A stretch of 64,000 nucleotides of DNA from Tritrichomonas musculus (GCA_039105265.1 JAPFFF010000003.1:930001-994000); one strand, 5' to 3'. Counted from the stretch's first letter, positions 9,972 through 21,279 are shown. Notes: generated by a model from the letters alone, not told the origin. Program-made: numbers and translations.

Positions 9972-12900
9972 ATGATTCCCTCAAGCCATTTCCCAGCTCT
10001 TTTTATTTCTCAAAAAGATATTTTAGAAATACTTAATCTCTTTTCATCTCAAGGCCTTGTGGTGGAGAAATATTCTTCAGAAATTTCAAATTTTTTATTT
10101 CCTTATCCAGTTCCGCATATAACAAAGCATGCAATTTATCAAATAGAAGATCAGTTACATAAGCAAAAAACTATTACTGAATCTCTCATACCTATTAAAG
10201 ATATTTTTAGGTATGATTCAAATAAAATTACTCTATATACCAAAAATTTTCAAACACTCTCAAAAAACCCATCTATATCAACCATTCTAGTGATTTATTT
10301 AGTTATATCATTTCTTTCAACGCCAGATTTCAACTCAATGTCTTCATCTTTTGAAAATTTACTAGAAGCCATTGTTTTAACCAAACGAAATATGCCAAGA
10401 AATTATTATGTTTTTTCTCTTTTAACATGTATAACCCGATTTGTAGAAAATGATCATTCATCTCTTTTCAACATATGCAAACTTGCATTTCGAACAGTTC
10501 AAAGCGACATATTCGAACTTTTCACCTATTTATTAGTCAAAGTATTAAGGAACTCAGATCAAGAATCGTATGAATATCTACTCACATCGTTATACGACTC
10601 AGTACTTCAAAATCCGAGCGAATTTGAAACGATCAATTTTTTAAAAATATTATCGTTTCTCTCACAAAAAGTTCTATCGTTTGATGTCTTTGCCTTAAAC
10701 CTCATTGACTCGTTGACCTATGTTCGTGAAAAAGACAAAGATATCCACGATATATTAGACTCAATTCCGCTTTATTTTGAGCAGCACATTCCAACGGTTT
10801 TTCGGATATGTGAAATTGACCTAAAGCAAGGTGAAAGCAACCAATTTTTTCGTTTTTCATACAATTTTGAAAGGAAGAGTTATTTCACAAACGGCCTCGT
10901 TCCTCTTGCCAGTGAACTTTTTGACAGAAATTTTCCAATTTCAGTTGATATTGAAAAAGTTCTAACGTCAATGGCACATTTTCTTCAAAACCTAGAAAAC
11001 GGTTATTTTGAATATTTCTTTAACAAGATTTCAATTTCAAATGACCTCGTCTATTTAGTGTATGTCAAATTATTGACCATTTTTGCCAAGAGAATAAAAA
11101 TGACAGACTCCATCTACGATAGGATCTTCAGCTCGGCTGTTGTCTTCTCGCCAGCGGTCACTCTCTTTGACTACAGGGCGGACTACAACAACATATTCTC
11201 TCTCCGGACGGAAGTCTTCAACTTCATCATCAAGTACCACAGGCAGCTGGTCATCCAGGTCCTTTTGAAGTTCGGCGCGTCGCCGTTGCTTTTTGCGGAG
11301 TTCATTGGCCGGCTTCATTGTAACCTGTCACTTTTTGACACTTCATTACTGGCCAATGAAGCATTCAAAAGTTGCATCGTCCAAGTCTTGATGATCCTTA
11401 AGAAGGACAATTCAGAGCCCTATCAAAAAGCTCGCTCAACGGTTGATCTCTTCTTATTTTCACTTTTTAAGGACGACTTTTTCATAAGAAACAATTTCTT
11501 TGAGTCCTCAATTTTTGTGAGCGGTTATTTTACTTCAATTTTTGAGCCAACTTTGCGTTCTTCAATCATTGACTCTTATCTGACCTTTCTCCAAAACTTC
11601 GATTCATCGCAGGAGCAGTTAAAACCGTCAATTGAAATGATATCGACGGTTATTAACTTTTGTGAGGATGTTGAAATGGCCCTTTCAATTCTCCACTCCT
11701 TCACAGAGATCTTGTCGATCAACCAGAAGATCAAGAGCTACATCGCGCCCTTCATTGAGTCGATAACCGCCTTTCTGCATCTTCATCCTTCTCAGAAATT
11801 TTTGAATGAGACCATTCAACTTTATCTGCATTGTGAGCACCAGTTTGAAATGAGGCAGATTCGTGACCTGAGTGATTCAATTCACAAAATAAACGGTGAC
11901 AATGATCCAGACGATCAATTAGTATTGAATTTTCTGTGTCTGATATCGAACAGTCCATCGGCATCACTTCACAACCGCTTCTCAATTTTCAATGAAGCCT
12001 TGTTGATATCTTTCTTCTCAATTTTTCAGAGCCCACAAAAGGCAAGGCCAATATTTGACCTTTTCTATGAATTGTGCAAATATTCGCCTTTCAACTGCTA
12101 CAAGTGCAACAAGGCTGAAGTCGACCTCTTGTTCATTGAGATGCTCAAGAATTATCCATTGAAATTCAGCTTCAGAGGCTGCCGAATGAACTCGTGCATC
12201 ATTGATTCAAAGAGGCAGATAATTGAGATACTTTGCCTAATATTGACGGTTAGGTCATCGATCCCTGTTTGTATTAAAATGATCTCAATTTTCAAGCTTA
12301 GTTCAATTGAGTCTGATGTGTTAAACATCCTTCTGTCGCATCTTGTTTCCATTCGAAAAAACATCCAGCCAATCGGATTCTGCAATTCGGAGATTGAATC
12401 CTTCGAGAATGGAATACGAGGCAAAGACATCGACAATGGATTCTCGCTTCAATTCTGGCTAAAAATTGACGAGTCAATTTGCCACTATTCGTCGAGTGTC
12501 ATTTGTCTTCTGTCGATCATTGATGACCACATTAAAATCAACTTCAAAATAAACAATAACGGCAGTTTGTTGGCCGAAGTTAAAAGTAGTGAGACTGTCC
12601 ACACTGCCATTTTAGAGAGTCGTTTTCCTTCTGGTGTTTGGAACTTCATTGCGCTTGCTTTCAAGCGGCCAGAAAAGTCGAAAGGCTATCTCTACTTCTC
12701 ATTGAACGGTGACAAATATGACCGTTACACAATGAAAGAAATGTCGCATTTTTCTCACAATTATGCAACGATAAAAATTGGAAGAATCGAATCAATGAAG
12801 CCAATTAAGTACATCTTTCCAATCTTCCTCGGTGATTACTTCTTCTATTCGAGGAAGTTGAAACATCATGAAATTGTTGAATATTATCAAAAAGGCGAAC

Positions 12901-15900
12901 TTCAACCTGATTTTATTTTCAGAAGTAAACGTCTGAAAAAGTCGATTTTTCCAACTTTTTTAGACAACTTCATCTCTTGTGATGTTCATCATTTCATTCT
13001 TCCTTATTTTTACTTGAATTCCGATTCTAAGTTTGTTTTACCAACGATGTTTCTTGAAACTTTAATAAACATTTTGAATGTCAGTATCAGTTATAATGAA
13101 AAAATTGACCTTGACTTCAAAGTGTATTCTTATGCATTGAAAAAGTCGGATAAACTGACTTTTACTTTGTATCAACGTTTCGTCTCAATTCTTCAGAATT
13201 CAATCACATTAAAAACAATGAAAAGTTTGGTTTACGACATCCTTTTGAATTTCGAGATTTGGACTGCAATTAAAGAACCATCTCATTTGTATCGAATCAC
13301 GCAGCATTGGGGGAATTCTTTGTTTGATTCATGTTCATCTGTATTGACCAATTTTGCGATAATTTTCTCTCAAATTCCAGTCTATTTTACTAGAAATAGG
13401 TCAATTGATATTGACCTTTGTCGACAAGGAATTGACAAGCTTTTATTGTCAATTGCATCAGTTAGTTTTACTAATGAAAACGCAATTGCAATCTTGTCAC
13501 ATTGTGCAGCTTCTGATGATTTGAATCAACTTTTGTGCAACTTTGATTTGCTGTATCGAATTTCATTGATAAGAGACGATATTTCTATCTCAATTTGTGA
13601 GCTTTTGTTTTACTTTTTGAAACCACAAAAAGAGAAGCAATTTGTGGCTGCTTTGAAAATTATTTATCAAGTGTCAAAACTGAAATTTCCAAAGTTTGTT
13701 GATTCAATTTTGTGTCTTTTTAACGAGTTTTACATAACTGAAGAATTACTTGACTTGTTGTTGAAGATTTTGCCTGATTTTCCAATGATTTATCCGCTTG
13801 TCATCTTCATCGCCATCAACTTAAAAAGTGGCTTTGATTTGTCGGTTATTACTCAAATTTTGAAGTCATTGAAAATTCCTTGTTTGGCAGCGAATTGGCT
13901 TCTGATGCCTTTGATCCTCTTCTCAATTACCAAAAGTGTCGATATTGTTTTGTTTTGTGCATCAAACATGATTGACCATTTTTCAATCGATGCTTTTGAG
14001 CATTCCTTAACGTACATCGACTTTTTGAGTTCAATTTTGGACTTCAATTTTGACGATTTCACCTTGAAATTCGCCAAAATTAACGTCGACTTCATGAACA
14101 GTGAAAACATACTCGAAGTGCAGACAATGTTTTCGTTGTGCTTGAGACTTCTGCTGATAAGTAATCAGCAGACGTTTTCTTTCATTGATTCAGAGCAGCT
14201 AAGAAAAAGTGATGATGTAAAGTACTCAATTTTTGATTCAAAGGACTTTGATTTTGATTCATCTTTTGTGTTTAATTTTGAATCATCTTTCAACGGTTAT
14301 TTAAAGTTGATACAGAAAGATTTGTCAAATCAGACCTTCTTCTTTCGAATCATTCAAAATCCGCTCATGATGTCTGTCATTCGCATCTTCCAAGTAGCCA
14401 AGATTGACATTCCACTTTTTCAGAAGTTCTATCAATTTTTTGTGCTCATAACAAGAGAGAAGAAGAAGAGCAGAATGAAGCTCGCCTTGCTGGAGTCACT
14501 CAACTCTCTCTTTCCGTACTACTACGCAAACGCGTGCAGCACGATACACGAAAACATCGTCAATTTTCAGAGGAAGCAAATTGAATACTGGTCAAATGCA
14601 ATGAACGATAGCATCAAGTTCATGACATCGTTTGGAAGAGAGGAAGCTTCAATCGCAGTCTCAAACACTGACTTCCTGAAAGACGGCAAAATTGACAAAC
14701 TAATTGAAATTAAATTGAGAAAAAATGTGTTCTCTCAATTTTCAATATGGTCTCACAAAAAGTTGTATCTAACTGAAATTCGAAGGGTCTTTCAATATTC
14801 TAACATGTTCCATCAGATTCGCCTCAAAAAGTCAGCCAATTTGACGAACTTTTCGAGTTTTTATTTGGCCGACCAAAACGGTTCAAATTCTTCTATCAAA
14901 AATTTGAATCCTAATTCAAATTTGAATTCAAGCTCGAATTCAAATTCAAACGTGAGCTCGAACCAAGACTCTGACTATTCAAGCAGCTTGAGTGACACGC
15001 CGAACAGTTACCAAACGGTCGCCACTCATTCTCACATAAATTTGAATAGTAATGATTTGTCAGAAAATGCATTTTTCAAGTCAAAATGTCTGATGGTCAA
15101 AATTGGCCAAGAAATCCCTGCTGAATTCACCTTAGAGCCTGAAAAGTTTATCGTTAAAACGAACTCCTCTCAAAAAGTGGTGATGTTATATGAAATATCC
15201 CACATATTCAAAAAAAACCGCTTCCAAATTGAAAATTCAATCGAGTTCATCCTCGTAAACGGTCGCTCCATTTTGTTGGACTTTTCACCACTGAACTCAA
15301 GCACGGTCCTCTCGCAGTTCCGCAACTTGAGGTGCGACAACTTGAAGACTTTCGAAAACTCGACTCCTCACAAAGCGTTCGAAAATAGCGGTTTAATTGA
15401 AAAGTGGAAAAACAGGGAGATCTCCAACTTTGAGTACTTGATGGCACTCAACATCTACGCTGGAAGATCGTTCAAGGACTCAAACCTCTACCCAATCTTC
15501 CCGTGGATTCTCACAAACTACTCGTCTTTCGAGAGCACTTTCCCGTCATCGTACTCAACCGAATTCGCAAGCCCAAAGTCGTCCCCTTCTAAAATGAAGG
15601 AGAATAAGCCAAAAAGCAAGAGAAAGCTGGAAATGCCAAAGTGCCCAAACTCGTCGCCGTACTTCCACTCAATTTTCAAAGACAAAGAGACAGCAAAGCA
15701 GCCAAACCAAGTGCAAGAACAGAAAGATCAACATGAAGAACAGAAAGATCAACATGAAGAACAGAAAGAACAACATGAAGAACAGAAAGATCAACATGAA
15801 GAACAGAAAGATCAACATGAAGAACAGAAAGATCAACATGAAGAACAGAAAGAACAACATGAAGAACAGAAAGAACAACATGAAGAACAGAAAGATCAAC

Positions 15901-18542
15901 ATGAAGAACAGAAAGAACAACATGAAGAACAGAAAGATCAACATGAAGAACAGAAAGAACAACATGAAGAACAGAAAGATCAACATGAAGAACAGAAAGA
16001 TCAACATGAAGAACAGAAAGATCAACATGAAGAACAGAAAGATCAACATGAAGAACAGAAAGAACAACATGAAGAACAGAAAGATCAACATGAAGAACAG
16101 AAAGATCAACATGAAGAACAGAAAGATCAACATGAAGAACAGAAAGATCAACATGAAGAACAGAAAGAACAACATGAAGAACAGAAAGATCAACATGAAG
16201 AACAGAAAGAACAACATGAAGAACAGAAAGAACAACATGAAGAACAGAAAGATCAACATGAAGAACAGAAAGATCAACATGAAGAACAGAAAGATCAACA
16301 TGAAGAACAGAAAGAACAACATGAAGAACAGAAAGATCAACATGAAGAACAGAAAGATCATCAGATGGAGAATGAACTCCACGACACGTTGACCAGCGAC
16401 AGCGAGAGTGAAAGTGAAACTGATAACGATAATGCTGGTGTTGACGGAGGTTTTTACTCAAACAGGGTCATGAACAGGTCCTCCTCCTACGTGCGCGAGG
16501 ATGCCGGCTATCGTGCCGAGAAGCGGAACCTATCGAAGCCGATAGCGATACAGACCGAAGAAAAGTTCCACGAGTTCAATCTGAAGTTCTCGAGCGAGCA
16601 TCCAATTAGCCACTCAAATTGCTTCTTCCTCGTTTCGCCATCGAGCACTGCCATTGTTGCGCACTGGCTCATTCGGCAGCCTCCCTTCACGCAGCTCCAC
16701 CTGAAGACTGAGAACGGCAAGTTCGGTTATCCGACTCGACTTTTTCAGACGATGAGTCGGGCCGTTTATCAAGCCCTAAACGGGACCATTTCGTGGGAGC
16801 TGTGTCCCGAGTTCTTCTGTTTTCCAGAGATCTTTGTCAACATGAACATGTACAAGCTCGGAAACAACGTCAAAAATGATGTTTTTTCACTTCACAAGTC
16901 AGTTGAATTTGTGTATATTCACAGAAAAATACTGGAGAGCGAGGAAGTCTCGGCCTGCCTGAATAATTGGATCGACTTGATCTTCGGTAATAAGACCAAG
17001 AGCGTTGAATCGGGTAACGTCTATTCTCCAATATTATGTGATAATGTATGGAAGACATGCAGCAGCAAATACAGCAAAAACTTCATCGTGGACATGTTGA
17101 AAACTGCTGGTCAATTGCCCCAGTCGATGTTCTCCAAGAGCCATCCAAAGAGGAACTTGCTAGTATCTCCTTACTCTAAAAATAAGACGATCAAAAATCA
17201 AAGAAAAAGTGATGATAAAAATATCTCTATTTCTAGCATCAGCTCCTTCATGGTGAGCCAGATCAAGCAGAGGCAGAAACTGCAGAGCAAAATCTACATA
17301 CTCACTGATAAAGTGGACGTGAACGACCTACTTTTGAGAGAGAGAACAAATATCCTTTCAATTCTTAACGGCTTCTCAGAAAATATTGAATTGGACTCAA
17401 ATCAAGATTTGAAAGAAGCCGTTAAAATTAAGCATGCCACTTTTCTTAAGAAAATCGTGTCCGAGTCCGATGCAGCCGAGAAAAGTGAAGAATACCTCTT
17501 CCTTGTCGAAATTTGCGATTTCGTCTTCGGAACATTGAGTATAAACTTTGATTCAAAAAGTTGTCACCTTGACTTGTCAAGTGAAAAAAATTACAAGCAT
17601 TGTAAAAGAGACTTGAACAATTGGAAATGTGGGAATGAGAAGGACATCCTTTACTCAGATTTCAAGTACGGCTTCATTGTTGCAAACAGCATCTGTAATG
17701 AAATTTTCATTGTCAAAAAGTCGTCTATCAAAAAGTTCTCAAAAAGTATAGAAAAAGAGAAAGACGATGAAAATGATATTGAAATTAATGATGATGAAAA
17801 TAATGGCATTGTTAATTTTGACTTTTTGTCTACTTCAGGCGACGAATTCTCAATTGGAAATTCCGATGGAAAATTCGACGTTTTTTACTTAAACAAAATT
17901 GAGGCAAAACCGTTTTCTTTCCACTTTTTGTATGAAAGAGTTTCGTGTTTCTGTCTCTCTCAATCTTACGGTGTCATTGTCATCGGAACGGTTAACGGTT
18001 TCATCTACATAGTGGACAGTAAATCAGGCCTCATCTCATTCAGATGCAGCGTACTTGATAAAAACGGTTTCTCTGAAAAAGTGGGAGGTGAAAATGATTC
18101 AAATGATTTGGCCAATTCGTCATCGTCGTCAAATCAACTTTTTGAATCATCTGCTAGCTATTTCAGAGATGGAAAAATTCCTAAGAAAATTTTGATAACC
18201 GACGGTTTCGGTTTTATCGTCGTTTATTGTGATGATCTTTCTGTGTTTGTTTTTAATATAAATGGCGCGCTGATCCGAAAGAGAAAACTTAATTTTTCTG
18301 TTAAAATATTGTTTTCTTTCAAATCTAATAGTGGTTTCGATTTTATCGTCGCGGCTGACTCAAAGGGAGGAATTAGATTTTGCGAAGCTTTCTATCTCGA
18401 TTTCGACGAGAGTCCAATATATATTTGCAGATCGGAAATTTTATCAATTAGTTACGATTTGCCGTACGACGCGATACTAGTTGTAACAAAAAATGGAGGC
18501 TTCTTTAGAATACCAACAAATACAAATCAATGGATATATTGA
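9972..18542 (+). CDS. Giant BEACH-WD40 protein (LYST/LRBA/Neurobeachin family)
   Basis: 2856 residues, no intron. Order of parts: a long helical N-terminal solenoid (1 to about 800); a concanavalin-like sandwich (about 820-930, FSLQFWLKIDES ... FPSGVWNFIALAF); more solenoid; a PH-BEACH-like segment (about 1710-1790); the start of BEACH (about 1808, KWKNREISNFEYLMALN ... YPIFPWIL); a heptad-repeat insert (about 1916-2130); the rest of BEACH (about 2185-2340, RNLSKPIAIQ, CPEFFCFPEIFVN, WIDLIFGNK); and C-terminal WD40 blades (about 2610-2856). BEACH proteins act in vesicle traffic, lysosome size control and membrane scaffolding. The odd points are the insert splitting the BEACH fold and a GC/codon profile richer than the neighbours from about 11 kb to 17 kb. 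Family assignment is firm; the orthologue within the family is not. Confidence 0.92.
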   Translation: MIPSSHFPALFISQKDILEILNLFSSQGLVVEKYSSEISNFLFPYPVPHITKHAIYQIEDQLHKQKTITESLIPIKDIFRYDSNKITLYTKNFQTLSKNPSISTILVIYLVISFLSTPDFNSMSSSFENLLEAIVLTKRNMPRNYYVFSLLTCITRFVENDHSSLFNICKLAFRTVQSDIFELFTYLLVKVLRNSDQESYEYLLTSLYDSVLQNPSEFETINFLKILSFLSQKVLSFDVFALNLIDSLTYVREKDKDIHDILDSIPLYFEQHIPTVFRICEIDLKQGESNQFFRFSYNFERKSYFTNGLVPLASELFDRNFPISVDIEKVLTSMAHFLQNLENGYFEYFFNKISISNDLVYLVYVKLLTIFAKRIKMTDSIYDRIFSSAVVFSPAVTLFDYRADYNNIFSLRTEVFNFIIKYHRQLVIQVLLKFGASPLLFAEFIGRLHCNLSLFDTSLLANEAFKSCIVQVLMILKKDNSEPYQKARSTVDLFLFSLFKDDFFIRNNFFESSIFVSGYFTSIFEPTLRSSIIDSYLTFLQNFDSSQEQLKPSIEMISTVINFCEDVEMALSILHSFTEILSINQKIKSYIAPFIESITAFLHLHPSQKFLNETIQLYLHCEHQFEMRQIRDLSDSIHKINGDNDPDDQLVLNFLCLISNSPSASLHNRFSIFNEALLISFFSIFQSPQKARPIFDLFYELCKYSPFNCYKCNKAEVDLLFIEMLKNYPLKFSFRGCRMNSCIIDSKRQIIEILCLILTVRSSIPVCIKMISIFKLSSIESDVLNILLSHLVSIRKNIQPIGFCNSEIESFENGIRGKDIDNGFSLQFWLKIDESICHYSSSVICLLSIIDDHIKINFKINNNGSLLAEVKSSETVHTAILESRFPSGVWNFIALAFKRPEKSKGYLYFSLNGDKYDRYTMKEMSHFSHNYATIKIGRIESMKPIKYIFPIFLGDYFFYSRKLKHHEIVEYYQKGELQPDFIFRSKRLKKSIFPTFLDNFISCDVHHFILPYFYLNSDSKFVLPTMFLETLINILNVSISYNEKIDLDFKVYSYALKKSDKLTFTLYQRFVSILQNSITLKTMKSLVYDILLNFEIWTAIKEPSHLYRITQHWGNSLFDSCSSVLTNFAIIFSQIPVYFTRNRSIDIDLCRQGIDKLLLSIASVSFTNENAIAILSHCAASDDLNQLLCNFDLLYRISLIRDDISISICELLFYFLKPQKEKQFVAALKIIYQVSKLKFPKFVDSILCLFNEFYITEELLDLLLKILPDFPMIYPLVIFIAINLKSGFDLSVITQILKSLKIPCLAANWLLMPLILFSITKSVDIVLFCASNMIDHFSIDAFEHSLTYIDFLSSILDFNFDDFTLKFAKINVDFMNSENILEVQTMFSLCLRLLLISNQQTFSFIDSEQLRKSDDVKYSIFDSKDFDFDSSFVFNFESSFNGYLKLIQKDLSNQTFFFRIIQNPLMMSVIRIFQVAKIDIPLFQKFYQFFVLITREKKKSRMKLALLESLNSLFPYYYANACSTIHENIVNFQRKQIEYWSNAMNDSIKFMTSFGREEASIAVSNTDFLKDGKIDKLIEIKLRKNVFSQFSIWSHKKLYLTEIRRVFQYSNMFHQIRLKKSANLTNFSSFYLADQNGSNSSIKNLNPNSNLNSSSNSNSNVSSNQDSDYSSSLSDTPNSYQTVATHSHINLNSNDLSENAFFKSKCLMVKIGQEIPAEFTLEPEKFIVKTNSSQKVVMLYEISHIFKKNRFQIENSIEFILVNGRSILLDFSPLNSSTVLSQFRNLRCDNLKTFENSTPHKAFENSGLIEKWKNREISNFEYLMALNIYAGRSFKDSNLYPIFPWILTNYSSFESTFPSSYSTEFASPKSSPSKMKENKPKSKRKLEMPKCPNSSPYFHSIFKDKETAKQPNQVQEQKDQHEEQKDQHEEQKEQHEEQKDQHEEQKDQHEEQKDQHEEQKEQHEEQKEQHEEQKDQHEEQKEQHEEQKDQHEEQKEQHEEQKDQHEEQKDQHEEQKDQHEEQKDQHEEQKEQHEEQKDQHEEQKDQHEEQKDQHEEQKDQHEEQKEQHEEQKDQHEEQKEQHEEQKEQHEEQKDQHEEQKDQHEEQKDQHEEQKEQHEEQKDQHEEQKDHQMENELHDTLTSDSESESETDNDNAGVDGGFYSNRVMNRSSSYVREDAGYRAEKRNLSKPIAIQTEEKFHEFNLKFSSEHPISHSNCFFLVSPSSTAIVAHWLIRQPPFTQLHLKTENGKFGYPTRLFQTMSRAVYQALNGTISWELCPEFFCFPEIFVNMNMYKLGNNVKNDVFSLHKSVEFVYIHRKILESEEVSACLNNWIDLIFGNKTKSVESGNVYSPILCDNVWKTCSSKYSKNFIVDMLKTAGQLPQSMFSKSHPKRNLLVSPYSKNKTIKNQRKSDDKNISISSISSFMVSQIKQRQKLQSKIYILTDKVDVNDLLLRERTNILSILNGFSENIELDSNQDLKEAVKIKHATFLKKIVSESDAAEKSEEYLFLVEICDFVFGTLSINFDSKSCHLDLSSEKNYKHCKRDLNNWKCGNEKDILYSDFKYGFIVANSICNEIFIVKKSSIKKFSKSIEKEKDDENDIEINDDENNGIVNFDFLSTSGDEFSIGNSDGKFDVFYLNKIEAKPFSFHFLYERVSCFCLSQSYGVIVIGTVNGFIYIVDSKSGLISFRCSVLDKNGFSEKVGGENDSNDLANSSSSSNQLFESSASYFRDGKIPKKILITDGFGFIVVYCDDLSVFVFNINGALIRKRKLNFSVKILFSFKSNSGFDFIVAADSKGGIRFCEAFYLDFDESPIYICRSEILSISYDLPYDAILVVTKNGGFFRIPTNTNQWIY
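15717..16361 (+). repeat. 21-bp coding minisatellite, 30 full units plus a partial one
   Basis: Thirty exact-length 21-bp units and a truncated 31st encode the heptad EEQKDQH or EEQKEQH. Units are identical at nucleotide level except one position (GAT versus GAA), giving a two-letter pattern of Asp and Glu units. Because the unit is a multiple of three without stops in most frames, all the long shadow frames here are artefacts of the repeat. Homogeneity implies recent expansion or gene conversion. It encodes a charged, probably helical or disordered, spacer inside the BEACH domain. Confidence 0.95.
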
Positions 18543-19554
18543 TACTTTTTTTTTTTTATTTTTGTATTTTATGTATATATGTATATATTATTGTATTATA
18601 TATTGCTTTACTATTGTGAAGCATGAAGTATTTATAAAAAAAATATATTTCATATAATTATATATATGTATTTTATTTTAAATTAATTAAACTTTCTATT
18701 TATAGATTCTTTGCTTGATGCATGTATTCTTTTTGGTTTATTTAATTTGAATAATATTTCAAAGATTCGTCATTATGTATTATTGCAAATATTTTATTAA
18801 AAAATGATTTACAACATTCAAAATTGAATTTAATTTTGAAAAAATTATATGGGCTTTCAGAAATTTGAATATTGTAAAAGAAACTTTTTTAAGTGAGTAT
18901 GTAGAAACGTTGCTACCAACTTTTTGGGGAATTTAAATTCAAAAAATAAGAAAACCAAAACAAAAATTTATATATTGCCTAAAACATTGATTTTAACAAA
19001 AAATACATAAAAACAATAAAAAAAACTCAAGGTATTTTAATAAATAAGTTTATTTTATAATTATGAGAGATGATTGAAATTTTGAGTAAAATAAAAACAA
19101 TTGGTTCTCAAAATAAAGTGAAGAAACAGCTTTTTCTATATTACATTGAATATTTTATTTTAATTTTCTCTAATCATTCAAATTAAGATCACTGAAAATA
19201 AAGTCATATTGATTTTAAAACTTATATTTCAGACAAATAAATCATTTTATTTTCTTTTTTTTTATTCATTTCTTATAATATTAATTTAATTTGATTTTAT
19301 GCCTATATTTAATCAAGATATTTTATCAATATGTGAGATTAAATGTGTTTTGAAAATAAAAAAAAAGTTATTATTTTTTTATTCATTTTTAAACTAGAAA
19401 TAACTAAATCACATATAAGCCAAAATTATTATTACAAATTTTTATAACATTATGTTATTAACATAATATTAAATTGAAAATTGTGAAAAACTACGATTAT
19501 TTTTAATAGAAATTTTTATATTACTCCTCGTTTAACAAAAAATTTAAAGAAAGA
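18543..19554. other. AT-rich spacer
   Basis: About 1 kb of A/T runs. There is a poly-T tract directly after the BEACH stop, and TATATATGTATATAT-type dinucleotide repeats near 18570-18670. No inverted-repeat element, RNA gene or convincing frame was seen. Confidence 0.45.
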
Positions 19555-21279
19555 ATGTCTTCCGAAAAACCTTTTTTGGTAGGACTAGTTTTATGCGAGC
19601 AAAGGCCTGGTTCAATGACCTATCTCAAAGCTTGTAATCCTTCAAATTATAACTTCACAAATGATCTTGGTATCATTATTAATAACGCCTTTCCACCAAA
19701 TAAACCTCAGTCAAATTTAATTTATTCGTTTACAACCTATAATTTATATGCTTTTAACCTAGTTATAGTCTTACCAGACATTTTATATTCCATCATAATT
19801 TTAACAAAACACAAAATACCTAACGTTTACATTTCATTCCTTCAAGAACTCAATAAAAGTTTTTCTGTTGTCGAAGGAGCTGTTTTTGATCCACTTCCTC
19901 TTTTTGATTACGCGTATTCATTAATAAGTACATGGAAAAGGGTTAGTCAAACTAAGTTCTTTGTTCAATATCCAAATGGTGCTTTTTACGTTGAAGCTGA
20001 TAATGATATTTTTTGCTTGGTATCCTATGATCCAGTTATGTATTTTCAAGGTCCAGATACAATTAAAGAAATTTGGAGGGCAGTTATAACAGGAGTTGGT
20101 CTTCACATCATTTGTGATGATCCAGATGTATTAACGGGGGCTGTCTATGCATCGCAATCAGTAGTCACGCCACTATTATATAAAGATAACATATTAATTA
20201 CTTTAAACCCAGAAGATGAAAGATTTAAAGATGTTGATATTTATAATATTGTTGCCACACCTTCCAATGTCGACCCAACAACTTTTAAAAACTTTAAATG
20301 CACGGTAGAAGCAAGATTAACTACAATTAATACTAACTCCTCTTCTTCAAAAAAATTACGTGATGAGATCAGAGCTAAAACGAGACGTGTTGTTGAAATC
20401 AATGTCTTTATGATGGATAGAATGCTTAGAAAAAATCCTTTTAATGATATTCTTGAAGGGCCGTATATGACTGATGATGCAGATCCTCTTTTTGAACCAA
20501 AAAAGAAGAAGAATATGCCAATTCTTTTACCAGATGAATACCGAATGGTAGAAAATACAGAAACTTTTCGTAATTACAGAAGAAAAATTTTATATCGTAA
20601 TACTTTTCGACAAAATTTCTTATCAATAAAGCCTGAAGAAGCCCTCAACCAACAGTCTCTACAACATTTGAAAGTATTAGATAAAAAGCTCAAAGATTTG
20701 GAGAACATCTTTTCTAATGATATTCATTTTATAAGTGTTCTTCGGGTTCATTTATCAATAATAAAAAAGCTCATTGGAAAAAATTCCCCTAATGATAGTT
20801 CTAATAGCAATAGCCAAACTCCAAGTCCGTCACCAAAAGGAAAACAAAAATCAAATAGTAATAACAGAATGAGCAAAGATACCAGAAACTCACCAAAAGC
20901 TTCATCTAAAAACGCTCGCAAACCTAATACCAATGGAGAAAAAAATAGCAATACAGATACAGATAAAGATGATGTCGATATTATGAAAACTTTAAGTGAT
21001 CCTCTTGGTCTTATGGTTTTTGATTCAATTACGAAGAACGATAAAAATGAAAGCAATGATAAAAATGAAAGCAACGATAAAAATGAAAGTAGTGATTCTA
21101 ATTCAAAATTACAAGAAAAATCAACTGAAAATAGTTTGTATCTTTTTAATATGAATAATGAAGATATCTCGATGAGTTGTAATTTCATAGAAACAGGGGT
21201 TAATGATGCCTCATTTGATGAAGTTAGAGAACGAGCTTTAAGTGACCCACATATTCAACCTGGAATTTCTCAAACATAA
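19555..21279 (+). CDS. Longin/DENN-like protein with disordered C-terminus
   Basis: 574 residues. The first 100 (FLVGLVLCEQRPGSMTYLKA ... NLVIVLPDILYSIIILTK) have the beta-strand spacing of a longin/uDENN domain. Residues about 150-225 (EIWRAVITGVGLHIICDDP ... SQSVVTPLLYKDNILITLNP) recall the cDENN core of AVL9/DENND6/C9orf72-type proteins, which act as Rab GEFs or GAP-complex subunits. From about 415 the chain is Ser/Asn/Lys-rich and low in complexity, including three NDKNES repeats near 495-512. No membrane span is visible. The DENN reading is tentative and rests on pattern, not a diagnostic motif; an unrelated longin-only protein is the alternative. The start is the first ATG after a leader rich in AACAAAAAA. 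Confidence 0.55.
   Translation: MSSEKPFLVGLVLCEQRPGSMTYLKACNPSNYNFTNDLGIIINNAFPPNKPQSNLIYSFTTYNLYAFNLVIVLPDILYSIIILTKHKIPNVYISFLQELNKSFSVVEGAVFDPLPLFDYAYSLISTWKRVSQTKFFVQYPNGAFYVEADNDIFCLVSYDPVMYFQGPDTIKEIWRAVITGVGLHIICDDPDVLTGAVYASQSVVTPLLYKDNILITLNPEDERFKDVDIYNIVATPSNVDPTTFKNFKCTVEARLTTINTNSSSSKKLRDEIRAKTRRVVEINVFMMDRMLRKNPFNDILEGPYMTDDADPLFEPKKKKNMPILLPDEYRMVENTETFRNYRRKILYRNTFRQNFLSIKPEEALNQQSLQHLKVLDKKLKDLENIFSNDIHFISVLRVHLSIIKKLIGKNSPNDSSNSNSQTPSPSPKGKQKSNSNNRMSKDTRNSPKASSKNARKPNTNGEKNSNTDTDKDDVDIMKTLSDPLGLMVFDSITKNDKNESNDKNESNDKNESSDSNSKLQEKSTENSLYLFNMNNEDISMSCNFIETGVNDASFDEVRERALSDPHIQPGISQT
21037..21090 (+). repeat. Three 18-bp tandem coding units (NDKNES)
   Basis: Three near-identical 18-bp units inside the disordered tail of the preceding gene encode NDKNES three times. 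Differences are only in the Asn codon (AAC/AAT), so the array is recent. Confidence 0.85.

Noticed and set aside
15717-16361. CRISPR-like array
   Set aside because: Units are directly tandem with no spacers and lie inside a coding region of a eukaryote-like genome.
15669-16461. Long frames on both strands through the 21-bp array
   Set aside because: They are artefacts of a repeat whose unit length is a multiple of three; only the BEACH frame continues into domain sequence on both sides.
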